From Todiramphus chloris collaris (taxonomy: Eukaryota; Chordata; Aves; Coraciiformes; Alcedinidae): 64,000 nucleotides of DNA. The stretch is from contig JANVCC010000026.1 in assembly GCA_025345505.1 (NCBI GenBank), forward strand, positions 1,767,821 to 1,831,820, written 5' to 3'. A program made the position numbers and the translations under genes. Shown piece after piece: positions 14,101 to 25,135 of the stretch. The notes under the pieces were generated by a model that saw only the letters and a list, made by a program, of their open reading frames with translations, did not search any database and was not told where the DNA came from. Position 1 is the first letter of the stretch; each line of letters opens with the position of its first letter.

Positions 14101-17100
14101 CCAACACAGGGGAGTATTTGCTCATGCACTCAGTTAACACTCAGCTCGCTGTTAAGATGGAACTGCACCTCTGGTGCTCCATAAGAAGCCTGTTCAAGGC
14201 CACATCCTGATGCTAAGGTTGTGCTTAGGTGGGAGGTTGTGCTCTTCATGGGAGGCTTAGCGAAGTGTTTGGCAATGGGTTTTGGCTTCCTAGGGAGACT
14301 CACAAGGATAAACTGGGCTTTGGGAAACAAAACTTTGTTTAAATGCCTGTAGGTAACTAGTGTGTGCTTCGTTCACAGTGACAAGGTGCAGGCTATCTGT
14401 TACATCCAGCTGACACGGCAGCTGGTGTCCTGTTCAGCTGATGGGGGAATTGCTGTTTGGAACATGGATATCAGTCGAGAAGAGGTAAGATCGTGTTATA
14501 GCTCAAAGATTTATTTTTTTAAGATGATAACTTTTCTGCTTTTCAGTGTCTGATGTGGCTTTAAGTCCGTTCTGCAGGCTGCTTGCTTCAGGTTGCCTGA
14601 AAGTTGAAGGCTGGCTGATAGTACTGCTCTGTCCTAGTGTCTGTCTATACTGTTGTAGGAGAGGGATTGCCAGGACAGGAGAAGTGCAGGACAGGCTTGG
14701 GACTGCTCCAAGTCTTTGTGAGACATGTTCACTGGGATGGCTACAGCCCCTGGTGCTGGAACACTCTAAAGCAGGCGAGGTTTTGCAATAAAGAATCTAA
14801 TGGACTGTGCTGCCACATTCTTGAAATCAGAAATTCTCAACACATGTCAAAGCAGGTAAAGGATTGAGATGCCATTTTTGAGATGCAGTTCAGAATGTAG
14901 AGATTCAGTCCCCAAATAACTTTCTGAAGACGTCAGTGTGCAGCAGCTGAGCCTGCCATGCATGTTCTTTCTGCATCAGCTTCTGTCGGTCCCAGGAGAT
15001 GAAATGATGTATGTTGCTGTTGTCTTTGGCTTAACTTTGTAGTCGCAAGACACTGATATTGTAACTGGCAAAACAAGTTGTCTGCTCTTCTAGATCTGCA
15101 CACTGTAATTAAGGGATCTCCTAAATAATAATCTTCATACAATTAAAATAATGTGGTTAACTTAAGGCAGTTCTGTCTCCAAACTCACTGGAAAAACAAT
15201 CAAGCCCAGTCTAAAAGCAAAGAAACTAAATGTTTGAAGAACGATGACCATACTGCTACTGAAGCATTAGTGAGCAAGTCATGATATCAGTATCTTCAAA
15301 TCCTCACTCATGCAGAAGACAGATTTTTTTCTGCTTGGAAGGAATGGTAACTCTGAGGGCTGAACTATTGGTCTCGGGCAGTTCCAACTGTACATCGGTA
15401 ATAGCGCCAGTAGTGTTGTCAGGTTTCTACCTCCTGTTTAATGCCTGAAATTGAAGAGAGTAAGATGACATCCTGGTTTTCAGTTAGAGACACCAAGTGG
15501 GTTGTCTTCTCAAAACACGTATGAATTGCAAACTGCTGTTTTAAATAAGTGAAAGCGGTGATATGGAACATCTCACTTGGGGGGAGACTCATTTTCTCTG
15601 CTTTCCTCCTCCCACACACACTGGCCTTCTTACTACCTTGTACAATATTTTCCAGTAGCATGGGGGAAGGAAGAGGGTGCAATCAAGGTTGATGAGGTAC
15701 AAACTGGACATCTGGTGTTAATAAATATTCATGGTGAGATGGTGGTGCAGCTGACAATACTGTGGATGTAAGTGAATTGAGGGGGGAAAAAAAGCGCCTT
15801 TGTTATTCCAGCTTTCCTCCTGCTGGGTTTCAGGGAGGCTCCTCCATCAAGTATGTTCTCATTCAAGTCTATGTACCAAAACCAGCGTGCCTCTCTGTCC
15901 CTTACAGGGATTCTCAGCTAGTCTCTCAGCATTGTAATAATGTTCAAAGCTTTATTTTCATTTGGCTTAGTCCATTTACTGGGGGGAAAAATATGCAGGT
16001 GGGAGAAGGGATGCTTAGGGAAGATGTGGGCATGATGGAAAATGCAGATGGGTTCTTAATTATTTCAAACTACACCCCTAGGGAAGCAGAAAAGATACTT
16101 CCAGAATTTACTCCTCTTCTTAGAGGGGGTGGCTGCCTCACAGCTTCTGCAAGCAGAGCAGCAATCTTGGAGTGCCTGCAGCAAGTTTAATAACTTCAGA
16201 TGTTTGAATTAGCTTTCTTATTGAGGCAGTAACATAACATAGTGCTGTGGGCTTCAAGTGTAGGAGGTGTGTGGGTAACAACTGTAGTCTTGGGTTTGGG
16301 TTTTTTCTTTTGCACTAAACTTCCTGTGTCCTATACCCCAGGCAATTTTGTAAAGTCCAGAGCTGAGACCGGGCATCTCTCCAAGTAAAAACTTACTTTG
16401 GGTTCTTAAAATGAACTTCCTTGGCTCTTGTATGAGGAAAAATAATTCTGATTGTTTGCACCCCTTGCTCTTTTGTAGGCTCCTCAATGGCTAGAAAGTG
16501 ATTCCTGCCAGAAGTGTGAACAGCCTTTCTTCTGGAACATAAAGCAAATGTGGGACACGAAGACATTAGGGTTGAGACAGGTGAGATGGCTGTTTTGAGT
16601 GCTTAGTTGTGCTTTAGCAAGCACAAAACCACTAGAACTGTTAGAACTTTTAAACTGGTGGTATTTTTGCCTTTTTTGAAGCGAGGGTTTATTGAGAGGT
16701 GACAGCTTCTCAGCAGTGCTAAGCCACCTCCAAATGCTATGGAAGTTGTTGCATCAAACATCTGTCATGGGGCAAAGCAGGCTCCGCTGGGAGTCCTCTG
16801 CTGCATTTCTCTGACTGTTTGTGTGTGCTGGAGCTGTGGACAGCTAATCCTCAAGTGTTGAAAAGCAGCACACAGTGCCTCGTAACGGAGCAAATTGCAG
16901 CCTAATGTATTGTAGGGCACTCGGTTCAGTGAAGCTGTGGTGGCCCCAGGATTCCCTGAGCTGGAATGTGACAGCTTTCCAGACAGCTTTCTTTGTGGAG
17001 GGACTGGACAGGCACCAAGATACAAGCCTGCTTCTGACTACTTACTTCCCTGGCTGCTCGTTTCAACCCTCTTTTTCCCCTGCTCCTAGATGGAGCTTGC

Positions 17101-18833
17101 AAAAGAAGAGGATGGACAGGGAGGATGTGGAGGGAAACCCATTAATGGCCATTCAGAACTGCAGACTCTCTGGTTTAAGTTGCTTCCTAACATGTTGCTT
17201 CCTCACAAGTTGCACAACACAAGCTTTATTCTTGTTCGGTGAACACTTGGTAAGGGTGATCAAAATATAGCAACTTACTCATTTTGTGTTTTCTCCTTCC
17301 TCCATGTAGCATCACTGCAGGAAGTGTGGGCAAGCAGTCTGTGGCAAGTGCAGTACCAAACGGTCCAGTTACCCCATCATGGGATTCGAGTTCCAGGTCC
17401 GTGTCTGTGACTCCTGCTTTGACTCAATCAAGGATGAAGAGTGAGTATTAAGGAGTAGTTACTTCTGATAATAATGCCGAGGTGCAGAAACTCTTGTGCT
17501 TGCTCCATTTCCACCCCTGATGCTCCACAAACATGCCAAGCTGACTCTTTGCTCACAGGCCACCTTCACCTCGGGCAGGGATCCCTCAGTGGGCTCTACA
17601 AGCTTGTCTGGATCAGATGTGGCATTACAACTTATATCCACTTCATGTCTTCTTTCCATGAGCTCAGATCTAGAACTGAATAGTATTTGTCTTCACATTT
17701 CTGTTTAGTTGATGGCACTTCCAAGTGCTGCCTAGGCGCCTGTTGGTGCATCCCAGCTGTCAGGATGTCCACGTCAGCTCGTGTGCACTCCTGACAGCTC
17801 TTCCTCCAGAAATATTCTTCACAGCCCCCCATTACTGTCCCCATGCAGGCATTTTGGATTAAACATCGGTTTGCTGTCTCAAACTCTTCTTAGCTGTAAG
17901 AACCCATCTTTTCATCTTGATAAGAACAACACTTCATTGTTCACTGTCTTGTCACCTCCTTGGACACCTGGAGTGCTAAAGGACCGATGTAATCAGATGA
18001 CAATTCTTGGGGTGGGTTTTTTGGGGTGTTTGGGTTTTTTGTTGCTGTTTATTGGCTTTTTTGTTGGGTTTTTTGGGTTTTGGTTGGGCTTTTTGAGAAA
18101 TGGGTGTGCTGTGCCTTAGCTAACTCAGTATAGCCAGCAGGAAAAACTTAACTTTTAAGTTTATTTTGTGCTGCTATGATGCCATCAAGCTTCACCTGAC
18201 GGGTGGCGCTCATTTGGATTGTTCTTGTGTAGCCGGACTTCCTTGGCAACCTTTCATGAAGGAAAACACAACATTTCACACATGTCCATGGACATCTCCA
18301 GAGGGCTTATGGTGACTTGTGGGAGCGACCGGATTGTGAAGGTATTCATGGACCTCTTTCCTGCCTTTAATAGAGATACTTAAGAGAGAGTTAATGTTTG
18401 TATATGGTTTTGTATATAGGTTTTATGACCTGCAACTCCACTGCATGTAGGCTAGGGGTCAGAACTGGGTACTGATGGTGTCCTCTGGACAAACAGGGCA
18501 GTAGGAGAATCTGCTGGTGGCCTTAGACACAGAGAAACGTGCAGGCTTCCTTTGCTCTGAGCTCCCTGGCTTCTTGAAGCATTGCCACTAAAAGTGCTGG
18601 TCATGAGATAGCCATGTAGAACTTGGACTGATGTCAAATCTGGCCAAGCAGAGTTTAAACAGGATGTGTTGCCATGTGTCCAGAGTGGTCTTCGTTTCCT
18701 TCTACACCTCTGAAGAAATCCATCTTGGGTCTTACAGTAACACGATGTCATTCTCCACCATATTTTCTTCCAGATCTGGGACATGACGCCTGTAGTTGGT
18801 TGCAGCCTTGCAACTGGCTTCTCTTCCCGCTGA
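5089..18833 (+). CDS. WDFY1: WDFY1, WD repeat and FYVE domain-containing protein 1 (5'-partial, 11 exons in window)
   Basis: The exons are 5089-5156, 6138-6211, 7220-7274, 8550-8700, 11002-11114, 12764-12890, 14379-14484, 16479-16580, 17310-17440, 18233-18341 and 18774-18833. All are flanked by AG/GT, and joined they read without interruption for 364 residues plus stop. With the 46 residues expected from the missing upstream exon this gives 410, the length of mammalian WDFY1. The product has WD40 repeats around a FYVE finger with all eight Cys ligands (287, 290, 314, 317, 322, 325, 344, 347) and the RQHHCRKCG core, followed by a last WD repeat. Known of the family: it binds PI3P on early endosomes and is reported to recruit TRIF to TLR3/TLR4. 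WDFY1 is preferred over WDFY2 because of the SWMCTRSG segment and the SLATGFS tail, and because AP1S3 is the next gene. Introns 2-11 hold no other gene that I can support. Confidence 0.97.
6138..6211 (+). CDS. WDFY1: WDFY1 coding exon 3 (residues 69-93)
   Basis: It starts after a T-rich acceptor and encodes [20 protein letters not shown] and flanking residues. It ends in phase 0 at Met93 before gtaagc. This is the second WD40 repeat. Confidence 0.96.
6793..6860 (-). mobile_element. CR1 LINE 3' tail fragment (diverged)
   Basis: The segment carries the ggttggaagggaccacaagg and catctggtccatccaacct blocks of a reverse-oriented CR1 end. It lies in WDFY1 intron 3. Confidence 0.6.
7220..7274 (+). 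CDS. WDFY1: WDFY1 coding exon 4 (residues 94-111)
   Basis: This short 55-base exon encodes [18 protein letters not shown]. It begins in phase 0 after tttcag and ends one base into codon 112 before gtaagc. Confidence 0.95.
8550..8700 (+). CDS. WDFY1: WDFY1 coding exon 5 (residues 112-161)
   Basis: The exon encodes the third WD repeat and contains [15 protein letters not shown] and SWMCTRSG segments that distinguish WDFY1 from WDFY2. The reading runs as AHQNRV at the start and SWASCL at the end. It ends two bases into a Gln codon before a rather weak gtatcc donor, and exon 6 restores the frame. Confidence 0.95.
9205..9666 (+). mobile_element. CR1 LINE, 5'-truncated
   Basis: It runs from a region with ggctgttcagctggagaaga through the gacaggacaaggggcaatgg block to a 3' end of the ATTCTRTG type (gattctgtga). 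It closely resembles the copy at 28410-28665 and, in reverse, 55386-55672. It lies in WDFY1 intron 5. Confidence 0.88.
11002..11114 (+). CDS. WDFY1: WDFY1 coding exon 6 (residues 162-200)
   Basis: It continues the split Gln codon and encodes a WD repeat ([17 protein letters not shown]) followed by TTLKGHE. It ends in phase 1 inside a Gly codon before gtaaga. Confidence 0.96.
12764..12890 (+). CDS. WDFY1: WDFY1 coding exon 7 (residues 200-242)
   Basis: The exon encodes a clear WD40 repeat: SLWWDP, then [18 protein letters not shown], then the [11 protein letters not shown] linker. It ends two bases into a His codon before gtatgt. Confidence 0.96.
14379..14484 (+). CDS. WDFY1: WDFY1 coding exon 8 (residues 242-277)
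   Basis: It completes the split His codon and encodes a WD40 repeat, with [20 protein letters not shown] near its end. It finishes in phase 0 at Glu277 before gtaaga, just ahead of the FYVE domain. Confidence 0.96.
16479..16580 (+). CDS. WDFY1: WDFY1 coding exon 9 (residues 278-311, N-terminal half of FYVE finger)
   Basis: It encodes [13 protein letters not shown] and the segment up to GLRQ. Cys287 and Cys290 are the first zinc ligand pair. The exon is phase 0 at both ends (102 bases). The insertion [14 protein letters not shown] between the first and second ligand pairs is typical of the WDFY1/WDFY2 FYVE finger. Confidence 0.97.
17310..17440 (+). CDS. WDFY1: WDFY1 coding exon 10 (residues 312-354, FYVE core)
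   Basis: The exon opens with [11 protein letters not shown], the basic PI3P-binding core together with Gln311 from exon 9, and contains the closing RVCDSC motif. It supplies six of the eight zinc-binding cysteines (314, 317, 322, 325, 344, 347). It ends two bases into an Asp codon before gtgagt. Confidence 0.97.
18008..18095. repeat. T/G-rich low-complexity tract in WDFY1 intron 10
   Basis: This stretch is composed almost only of runs of T and G (for example gggttttttgggttttggtt). The complement is A/C-rich. It ends about 140 bases before exon 11. Confidence 0.8.
18233..18341 (+). CDS. WDFY1: WDFY1 coding exon 11 (residues 355-391)
   Basis: It completes Asp355 and encodes [20 protein letters not shown] and then a final WD repeat ending SDRIVK. 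It ends in phase 0 before gtattc. A T/G-rich tract ends about 140 bases upstream of the acceptor. Confidence 0.96.
18774..18833 (+). CDS. WDFY1: WDFY1 terminal coding exon 12 (residues 392-410 and stop)
   Basis: It encodes [19 protein letters not shown] followed by TGA at 18831-18833. The IWDMTPVV strand closes the WD propeller, and the GCSLATGFS tail is characteristic of WDFY1. The 3' UTR follows directly. Confidence 0.96.
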   Translation: MWDMTPVVGCSLATGFSSR

Positions 18834-20018
18834 CCTGCTCCCCAACAGGTTTATGCACCTTATGTACAGCAATACGCACCGACCGAATGGAATCCTCCTT
18901 AAGAATATTACCGCCAACACTGGTTGCTTGATTCAGCTCCTGCTGCTGTTCCGGGATGGACGGTCACCTTTGTAGAGCACGGCTTTTCTGTTGGGCTCAC
19001 CAAGAACCTCCTTGGTGCGGAAGCGGGGTTTGGCAGCCTCTTGGACTGATGTCACACAGCTTACCCACGATACGACACCTCGGTGGAAGGAGCTCTTGTT
19101 TCTCGGTTTCCATGTGTAGTGTTAACCATGTGCTGTCTCTGCTGATATATCTTGTACGGACACCTTGTAGCTAAAACGTGATCAGAGCAAAATGAGTGTA
19201 GTAAATTCAATTTGTGCAACTAGTCCAATAACTGATTCTCTCTTCCAAAAAGCAGTTCAGTAGAAATACTTTTGAGCAGTCGTCGTCGTCTAAACTGCCT
19301 CCAAAAGGTATGTTGGTTATTCCTATGGAAGGAGGAGGTATGTCAGAGTGGCAGGTAGCTTCTTCCCGGTGAGGTAGTCAGAGAACCTTTGATCACACAA
19401 GATTTCCTTTTATTGGCTTTCTTGGAGTGTTTTGTCTTCGAGTTCTTAGTGACATCAGTGTTGTGGGACAGCTGTTCTGTTTAGGTAGCTGGTGAGTCTT
19501 TGAACAATTCTAGGCTCTCTAGGTAGTATTTTAGCATAGCTAATTAACTCCCCTAGTCATTAATGAAAATGTGCAGCCCAGCTACTGTAAAGACGGGCCG
19601 TAGGTACGAGCCGTGTGCTTTGACAGCTCTTCGATGCTCTTAGACTGGGAAGCAGAGCAAGTCTGCCTTGTGAAATGTAACGGCCAAGGGAAAACTGGCC
19701 AGCTATATTTTAGAGACTTTGTCCTGTGGAAAGGCTGATATTCCTTTAAGGGTAGGGAACCCATCTCTGCTAAAGTGCAGCATACATTCAAATACTGCCT
19801 TGGTGTTGCTTAAAGAAATACTGAGCAATAATTACTGAGGCACAGAGCAGCTGCCTTCCCCCCCTGCACCTAGGTCTGTTAATTCTGAGATACTGTATCA
19901 ATCCTTTCCTCTTTATCCATCCTTTCCTTTTCCAAAGCTGAGAAGTACAAAGACGAGCTGCAAGGCTTTTATGACTGGGCAGTTGGCACGGACAGGAAAT
20001 AACTGGTGAGGTACTGTC

Positions 20019-20024
20019 AATAAA
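20019..20024 (+). promoter_or_regulatory. WDFY1: Candidate polyadenylation signal of WDFY1 (proximal)
   Basis: AATAAA is followed within about 10-20 bases by a GT-rich stretch (tctgtctgttgtgtg), the usual downstream element. Use of this site would give a 3' UTR of about 1.2 kb. Confidence 0.45.
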
Positions 20025-20538
20025 TTGGTCTGTCTGTTGTGTGAATTTGTTACATTTGAACACTGTGAGGAGGACTTATTTTGAAACTGAAAAGGTTTCA
20101 AACACCAAGTTTAAACTTGGAGCTCTTGAGATTTTCTGCAAACAGTCGCATACGTGCAAGGACAAAAAAATGTGAGTAGGTCAGCTGGTGTTGCACAACT
20201 ACCAGAGGCTTAAGGGTTGGACTGTCTTTTATTTACAGCAACAATCAAGTGGTGCTATGAGCGTTGGTGGCTTCGAGTCCTTGGTATGTCACTTGACACT
20301 GAGGGTCTGCACTGGACCATGCTGTAGGCTGAAATAGATGGTGATCCTGGTATCGTTAACGCCTCAAGATTTGCTTGCAACTTTAAGCCAAAAAGCTGAT
20401 AGTCTCCAAAGGGTGTTAGAATCCAGAATACATTAGTTACTGGCATTTTAGATCTGGCTTTGTCTGCCTTTCCATGGGCCTTCTCTGGCAGTTCTGCAAA
20501 GAGTCTTATGATTTGTTAGGTTTATTGGGCCACTGAAG

Positions 20539-20544
20539 AATAAA
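20539..20544 (+). promoter_or_regulatory. WDFY1: Candidate polyadenylation signal of WDFY1 (middle)
   Basis: AATAAA is followed by a T/G-containing stretch (ctctgttgtgg). It is one of several candidates and has no independent support. Confidence 0.3.
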
Positions 20545-21622
20545 CAGATCCCTCTGTTGTGGAATCCCTGATCTTGTCTTGCCTTTGTGTGGGGATTTAG
20601 CACTCGTCACACCCATCTGATTGATCCTGCGCTACATGCTGTAGAGCTTGTGGTCTTTGTGATGGCTTATTTCGAAGTGACTGAGAGAAAATCAGCTTGT
20701 GCTGGAAAAAAGTTGCCTCTTTTTGCTCTGAAGGCCTTCACCCTTGTAAATTAGGAAGGAAACTGAGCAGTTGAGGGGTGATAGGCCCTGATAATGCTCT
20801 GCATTCACTTCCAGACTCCTTCCTGTCTGGCTATGAAAGGCAGTGGAAGGTTTCCTGGCAGCACTTAAGGCAGAGCATGAGTTACATCACTAGAGCTATC
20901 AAAGATCCTGCAGTGGTAGGTGAGGAGGATCTAGGGTCATGAGTTAAGCTAGGAGATGGATGTAGACATGGGGTAAATAGTTTATTTTTCAAACCAGATG
21001 CTCCAAAGCTGACACCAATGACACTGAGGGGTAACTCCTTTGCCACTAGCACTCCTGAGCCTCAGCTCTCTTAGTTGTAGTCAACGTGCCCCTGCTCAGC
21101 GTGCAGCTCCCCCCTTCCCTGTGAATACTTCCTCTGCTTCTTTATGTTGTGGTTTTGCCACTAGATAATATATTCTCTACTACGTATTGTTAAACCTAAG
21201 GAATCTATTTTCTATAATTGATAAAGATAGTGTCAGTTCAGCTACAATGAGACAATTACGGCTGCTAAATCATTAGTCATTGAAGTATACTTGTAGTGTT
21301 GAGTGAGTAATGCTTACAGACCACTAAAGAGACAGTGGTTTTTGTTTCCAAACAACTCTTTTGAAGGCACATAGTCTCTCCTGGATCTGAACATGCTCCA
21401 GTTGCATCAGTTCAAGCGTGCAGTGACTGAGAAGGCTCAATTTGAAGCATTACTAATCTGGCCTGTATAACCTCCTTCACTGGGGCAGGGAAGGGGATCA
21501 AAGGGTACTAACATGTGATAATTCTTCAGTCGTTGTATTTCTGTACCCTGTGTAGTTAAGAGATGCTAGAAAAAATCTGTCCCTTGCTCCTTGTCTGTTT
21601 TTTAAACTTTGATTACATGTAC

Positions 21623-21628
21623 AATAAA
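21623..21628 (+). promoter_or_regulatory. WDFY1: Candidate polyadenylation signal of WDFY1 (distal)
   Basis: AATAAA sits in an A/T-rich context about 2.8 kb after the stop codon. A further AATAAA lies at 22879-22884. Choice between them cannot be made from sequence alone. Confidence 0.4.
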
Positions 21629-24340
21629 ATATTTCTTGATATTCACTTAGTCCATTTGGATGATCCATTTTTCTTCCCTTCTGCGACTGCACAACCCCTG
21701 CTGTATGCTTTGGATGCTCCTTTACCTTACCCCTGTCCAAATTCTAGGTTGGAGGGAAAACTTGTTAGATGTGTTGTACTGGAGCGGGGTTGAACCAGTG
21801 AGCTGAGACAAACAACTGCTGCGTGGCCCCATCTAAGGATGTATAACACTGCCCTGTGCCCTGCTTGACAGCTCATATAGGCCTCCTCCCTCATTTGTCT
21901 GGTTTCCCTCAACACCTCTGCAATGGTTCTTCTGATGCAGAGTATCAGAGGCTCTGCCCCTTCCCTGAGACCCCTTGGGCCTGGCTGGGCTGGTAGAGAA
22001 ATACTGATTTTTGTGGTGGATGGGATGATGTACAACATGCTGTATACAGAAACTGCAGCTGCTAGTGCTGATTGCACTTGGCTGCTGATATTCTCTCAGA
22101 GAAAGGAGCTGGGAAGCATCATTGTTTCTTGCGGTTCTTCACAACCTTCACCAGCTCAAATACAGCACTGACTGGCTTTGGTAAAACCCGGTATGCCTTA
22201 ATGTTGGCCTGTCAACATGTGCTGTAGCTCACTGCTCCTCCCATGGCTATTCTTGAGCAACAGAAGGAATCTAGAAGGGTTTCACAAACTCTTTGCACCT
22301 CAGAAGGGTGACTGAACACCCTGTGTAGTGTATAATACTGTAATTTTATTTTTTAATAAGACCCATCTCATTTTGGTCAGTTTAAACTTCTTATCATTCC
22401 TGAGGCAAAATACCCTGGCTTCTAGTCCCAACCAAAACTGACTGGAAACAAGGGAGCTGTTACTGATGGAGAGCTGGAAAAGCCAGTTCAGAGCCTGCTG
22501 GTGACTGTCTTAAGTCAAATGAATGCCAGATGAGGGAAACTCACAAATGTTTGATAGCCAGGCATGGTGTCCTTATAGTAGAAGCACCAAAATACTGGGT
22601 TTTTTAAATGACAACACACAGTTGATCACTTCTCACATTCCTCAGATTCCAGAGAAGCTGACAAGTTGTATGGACTGAAGGGTTTTCTTGATTTGGCCTT
22701 GAATTTATTCATGGGAGAGTTTTGGAATGTGCTGGGTGCAGGAAAGGGGGGCAGTTTTGTAGCTGTGGTGACCTGGCAGCTCTGGGTTAGTTATTAATAC
22801 CTAAAAATGATGATAGCTGAACAGATTCCAAGGCATTGGTTGCATCTCTTTAGCAATGGAAGGAAGTGTTGAAATAGTAATAAAATCTATACAATTTATT
22901 GTCCATAAAATTAAATAGAAAATGTTTTGTCAAATAATAACTGGAAATATATGGAGTCAGTAGAAACTTTGCTTCTACTTTTCTAGCATGAGCCTTTCCC
23001 CACCCAACTCACAGGCAGCTGGGAGTTGGTGAAACTTGTTGCCCTCCAACTCACTTGTGTACCCAGAGTCTCTTGCCAGTTTTACTCCATAATCTGTGCT
23101 CACACAGAAATTGAACCATATTCTTTGGCTTTTGACATGTTATACTAACTTGGGTGGGATCGGCTGGCCCATCTGTAACATACTTGGTATGTTCATTCCT
23201 AAATTGTGACACATTCCAATTTCTGTCACAGAGATACCACGCGCTGCCGTAGGTCTATCACTGAATTGCTGAGTAAATCCGGTTGGTTTTGTTTACAAAA
23301 TCTTCTGCCCTTTGCCTTGTTTCTAGGGAAAGGCACAGTACAGGGTATAACTTGCTCCTAGCTTTGCTGCTGTAGCTGTCCTTTGAAGAAGATACTATGA
23401 CTCTTGCTATCTCCATTTATCTTTTTGAAGCCTGTTTTCCTTATGGCTTCAGCTGCTCTCAAAATCCACATGCGTGTAGCTGTCAAAACTCTTTAAGTGC
23501 TCATGAGCTCAAGTGCACTCCTGTGTTGCTACTCAGGAGTGGGCACTGCTTGCTAATGTTCCTTGATGTTGGTGCTGCGTAGCTGTAGCTGGTTTTCTGC
23601 TCTAGTGCTGTCCTTTGTTCTCTGTCCTCATTCATTTCTCTTTCTTTTTCTCTTAGTTTATGGCTCCTTCTTCAGGTTTCCTGCACCAGCAGCAAGTCCA
23701 TGTTGGAGTTCAGCTCCTTGGGACAAGCAATAGCAGCACTTGAAGCCCAACTGAACTGCTTGCCTGAGCCTCCTGATCTATTGTAAGGTGGGGCTGGCCT
23801 TAGAGTGGCTGAATGAAAGATGACTGAGGCAGCAGACGTAGAAGGTAAGTGTCTTTTAGGAAACAACCCGTTACTTCCTCCTTGGTTACAAGACTCCACA
23901 GCAAAACAGCCTTAACTTGCCCTCCTGTTTGCTGCGGCCTTTGCAGGTTGAAAAAAGAATACTGTAAAATTCTTACAGCCGTGCAGGGTCCTAGCCAAGT
24001 GGTGGATGGTAGAGATTGCAGTCGTGGCGATGGGTAGGTCTGGGATTGATGGGGCTGTCAAGGGTACTTGGAGGTTTTGGAGAGCGTTGGGGTGATTGCT
24101 GTAAGGACAGAGAAACGTTGCGCGCATCTGAATGGGCTGAACGTGCCAAGGTGGTACAACCAGGGTGGAAAGAGAAAAACATGAAAGAACCCGAGGGAAG
24201 GTGGCGAGGGCAAGGACCTGAGCCATGTTGTGGTCAGAGCACGGAGAGCCTTGATTTGAGGGGCGGTAAGGAAGGAGGTTGTGGATCTACTCCACAGTTG
24301 CTAATTCAACTGGACACAAGGGGGCTACAACAGCGTGTTT

Positions 24341-25135
24341 CACAGAATCACAAAATGTTCAGGGTTGGAAGGGACCTCAAAGGATCATTGAGTCCAACCC
24401 CCCTGCCAGAGCAGGAGCACCTAGAGCAGGTCACACAGGAACATGCCTGGGGGGTTTGGAATGTCTCCAAAGGAGACTCCACACCCCCTCTGGGCGGCCT
24501 GTTCCAGGCTCCATCACCCTCACAGTGAAAAAGTTTTTCTTCATGTTTCTGCAGAACCTCTTATGCTCCAGCTTACACTTGTTGCCCCTTGTCCTATCAT
24601 TGGCCATAACAGAGAAAAGCCTGGTTCCAGCCTCCTGACACTCACCCTTTATGTATTTATAAACATGAATGAGGTCACCCCTCAGTCTCCTCCAAGCTAA
24701 AGAGCCCCAGCTCCCTCAGCCTTTCATCATAAGGGAGATGCTTCACTCCATCATCTCTGTGGCTCTGCACTGGACTCTCTCAAGCAGTTCCCTGTCCTTC
24801 TTGAACTGAGGGGCCCAGAACTGGACACAATATTCCAGATGCAGCCTCACCAGGGAAGAGGGGGAGGAGAACTTCTCTCGACCAGTACACCCTAGGATGC
24901 CATTGGCCTTCTTGGCCACGAGGGCACATTGCTGGCTCACGGTCACCCTGCTGGCCACCAGGACCCCCAGGTCCTTTCCCGCCATGCTACTCTCTAACAA
25001 GTCAATCCCCAACCTATACTGGTACCTGGGGTTATTCTTTCCCAGATGCGGGACTCTACGCTTGCCCTTGTTGTATTTCATTTGATTTCTCCCTGCCCAA
25101 CTCTCCAGCCTGTCTAGGTCACACTGAATGGTTTC
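24341..25135 (-). mobile_element. CR1 LINE, 5'-truncated, with reverse transcriptase remnant
   Basis: This is the longest copy in the window. On the minus strand it keeps a degenerate end of the CR1 ORF2 reverse transcriptase (25081 to 24743; segments [40 protein letters not shown]), then the 3' UTR and tail near 24345. It is a dead fragment. Confidence 0.93.

Larger units (their letters stand above)
18834..21650 (+). other. WDFY1: Probable WDFY1 3' UTR
   Basis: This is non-coding sequence after the stop codon, in the sense orientation. The downstream end is inferred from AATAAA at 21623-21628. Earlier AATAAA signals at 20019 and 20539 could end a shorter form. A fairly AT-rich stretch lies at about 21160-21310. 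Confidence 0.55.

Noticed and set aside
5089..18833. Assignment as WDFY2
   Set aside because: The exon 5 and terminal-exon sequences and the neighbouring AP1S3 fit WDFY1; WDFY2 lacks the SLATGFS-type tail.
21727..22171. Overlapping open frames of 116 and 82 residues on opposite strands after WDFY1
   Set aside because: No family resemblance; the region is probably 3' UTR or intergenic sequence with few stops.
24016..24528. Open frame of 170 residues
   Set aside because: Its second half is reverse-oriented CR1, and the first half matches no family I recognise. No splice or promoter support.
24743..25081. Minus-strand open frame resembling reverse transcriptase
   Set aside because: It is the degenerate end of ORF2 in a truncated CR1 copy, so it is annotated as part of the mobile element and not as a gene.
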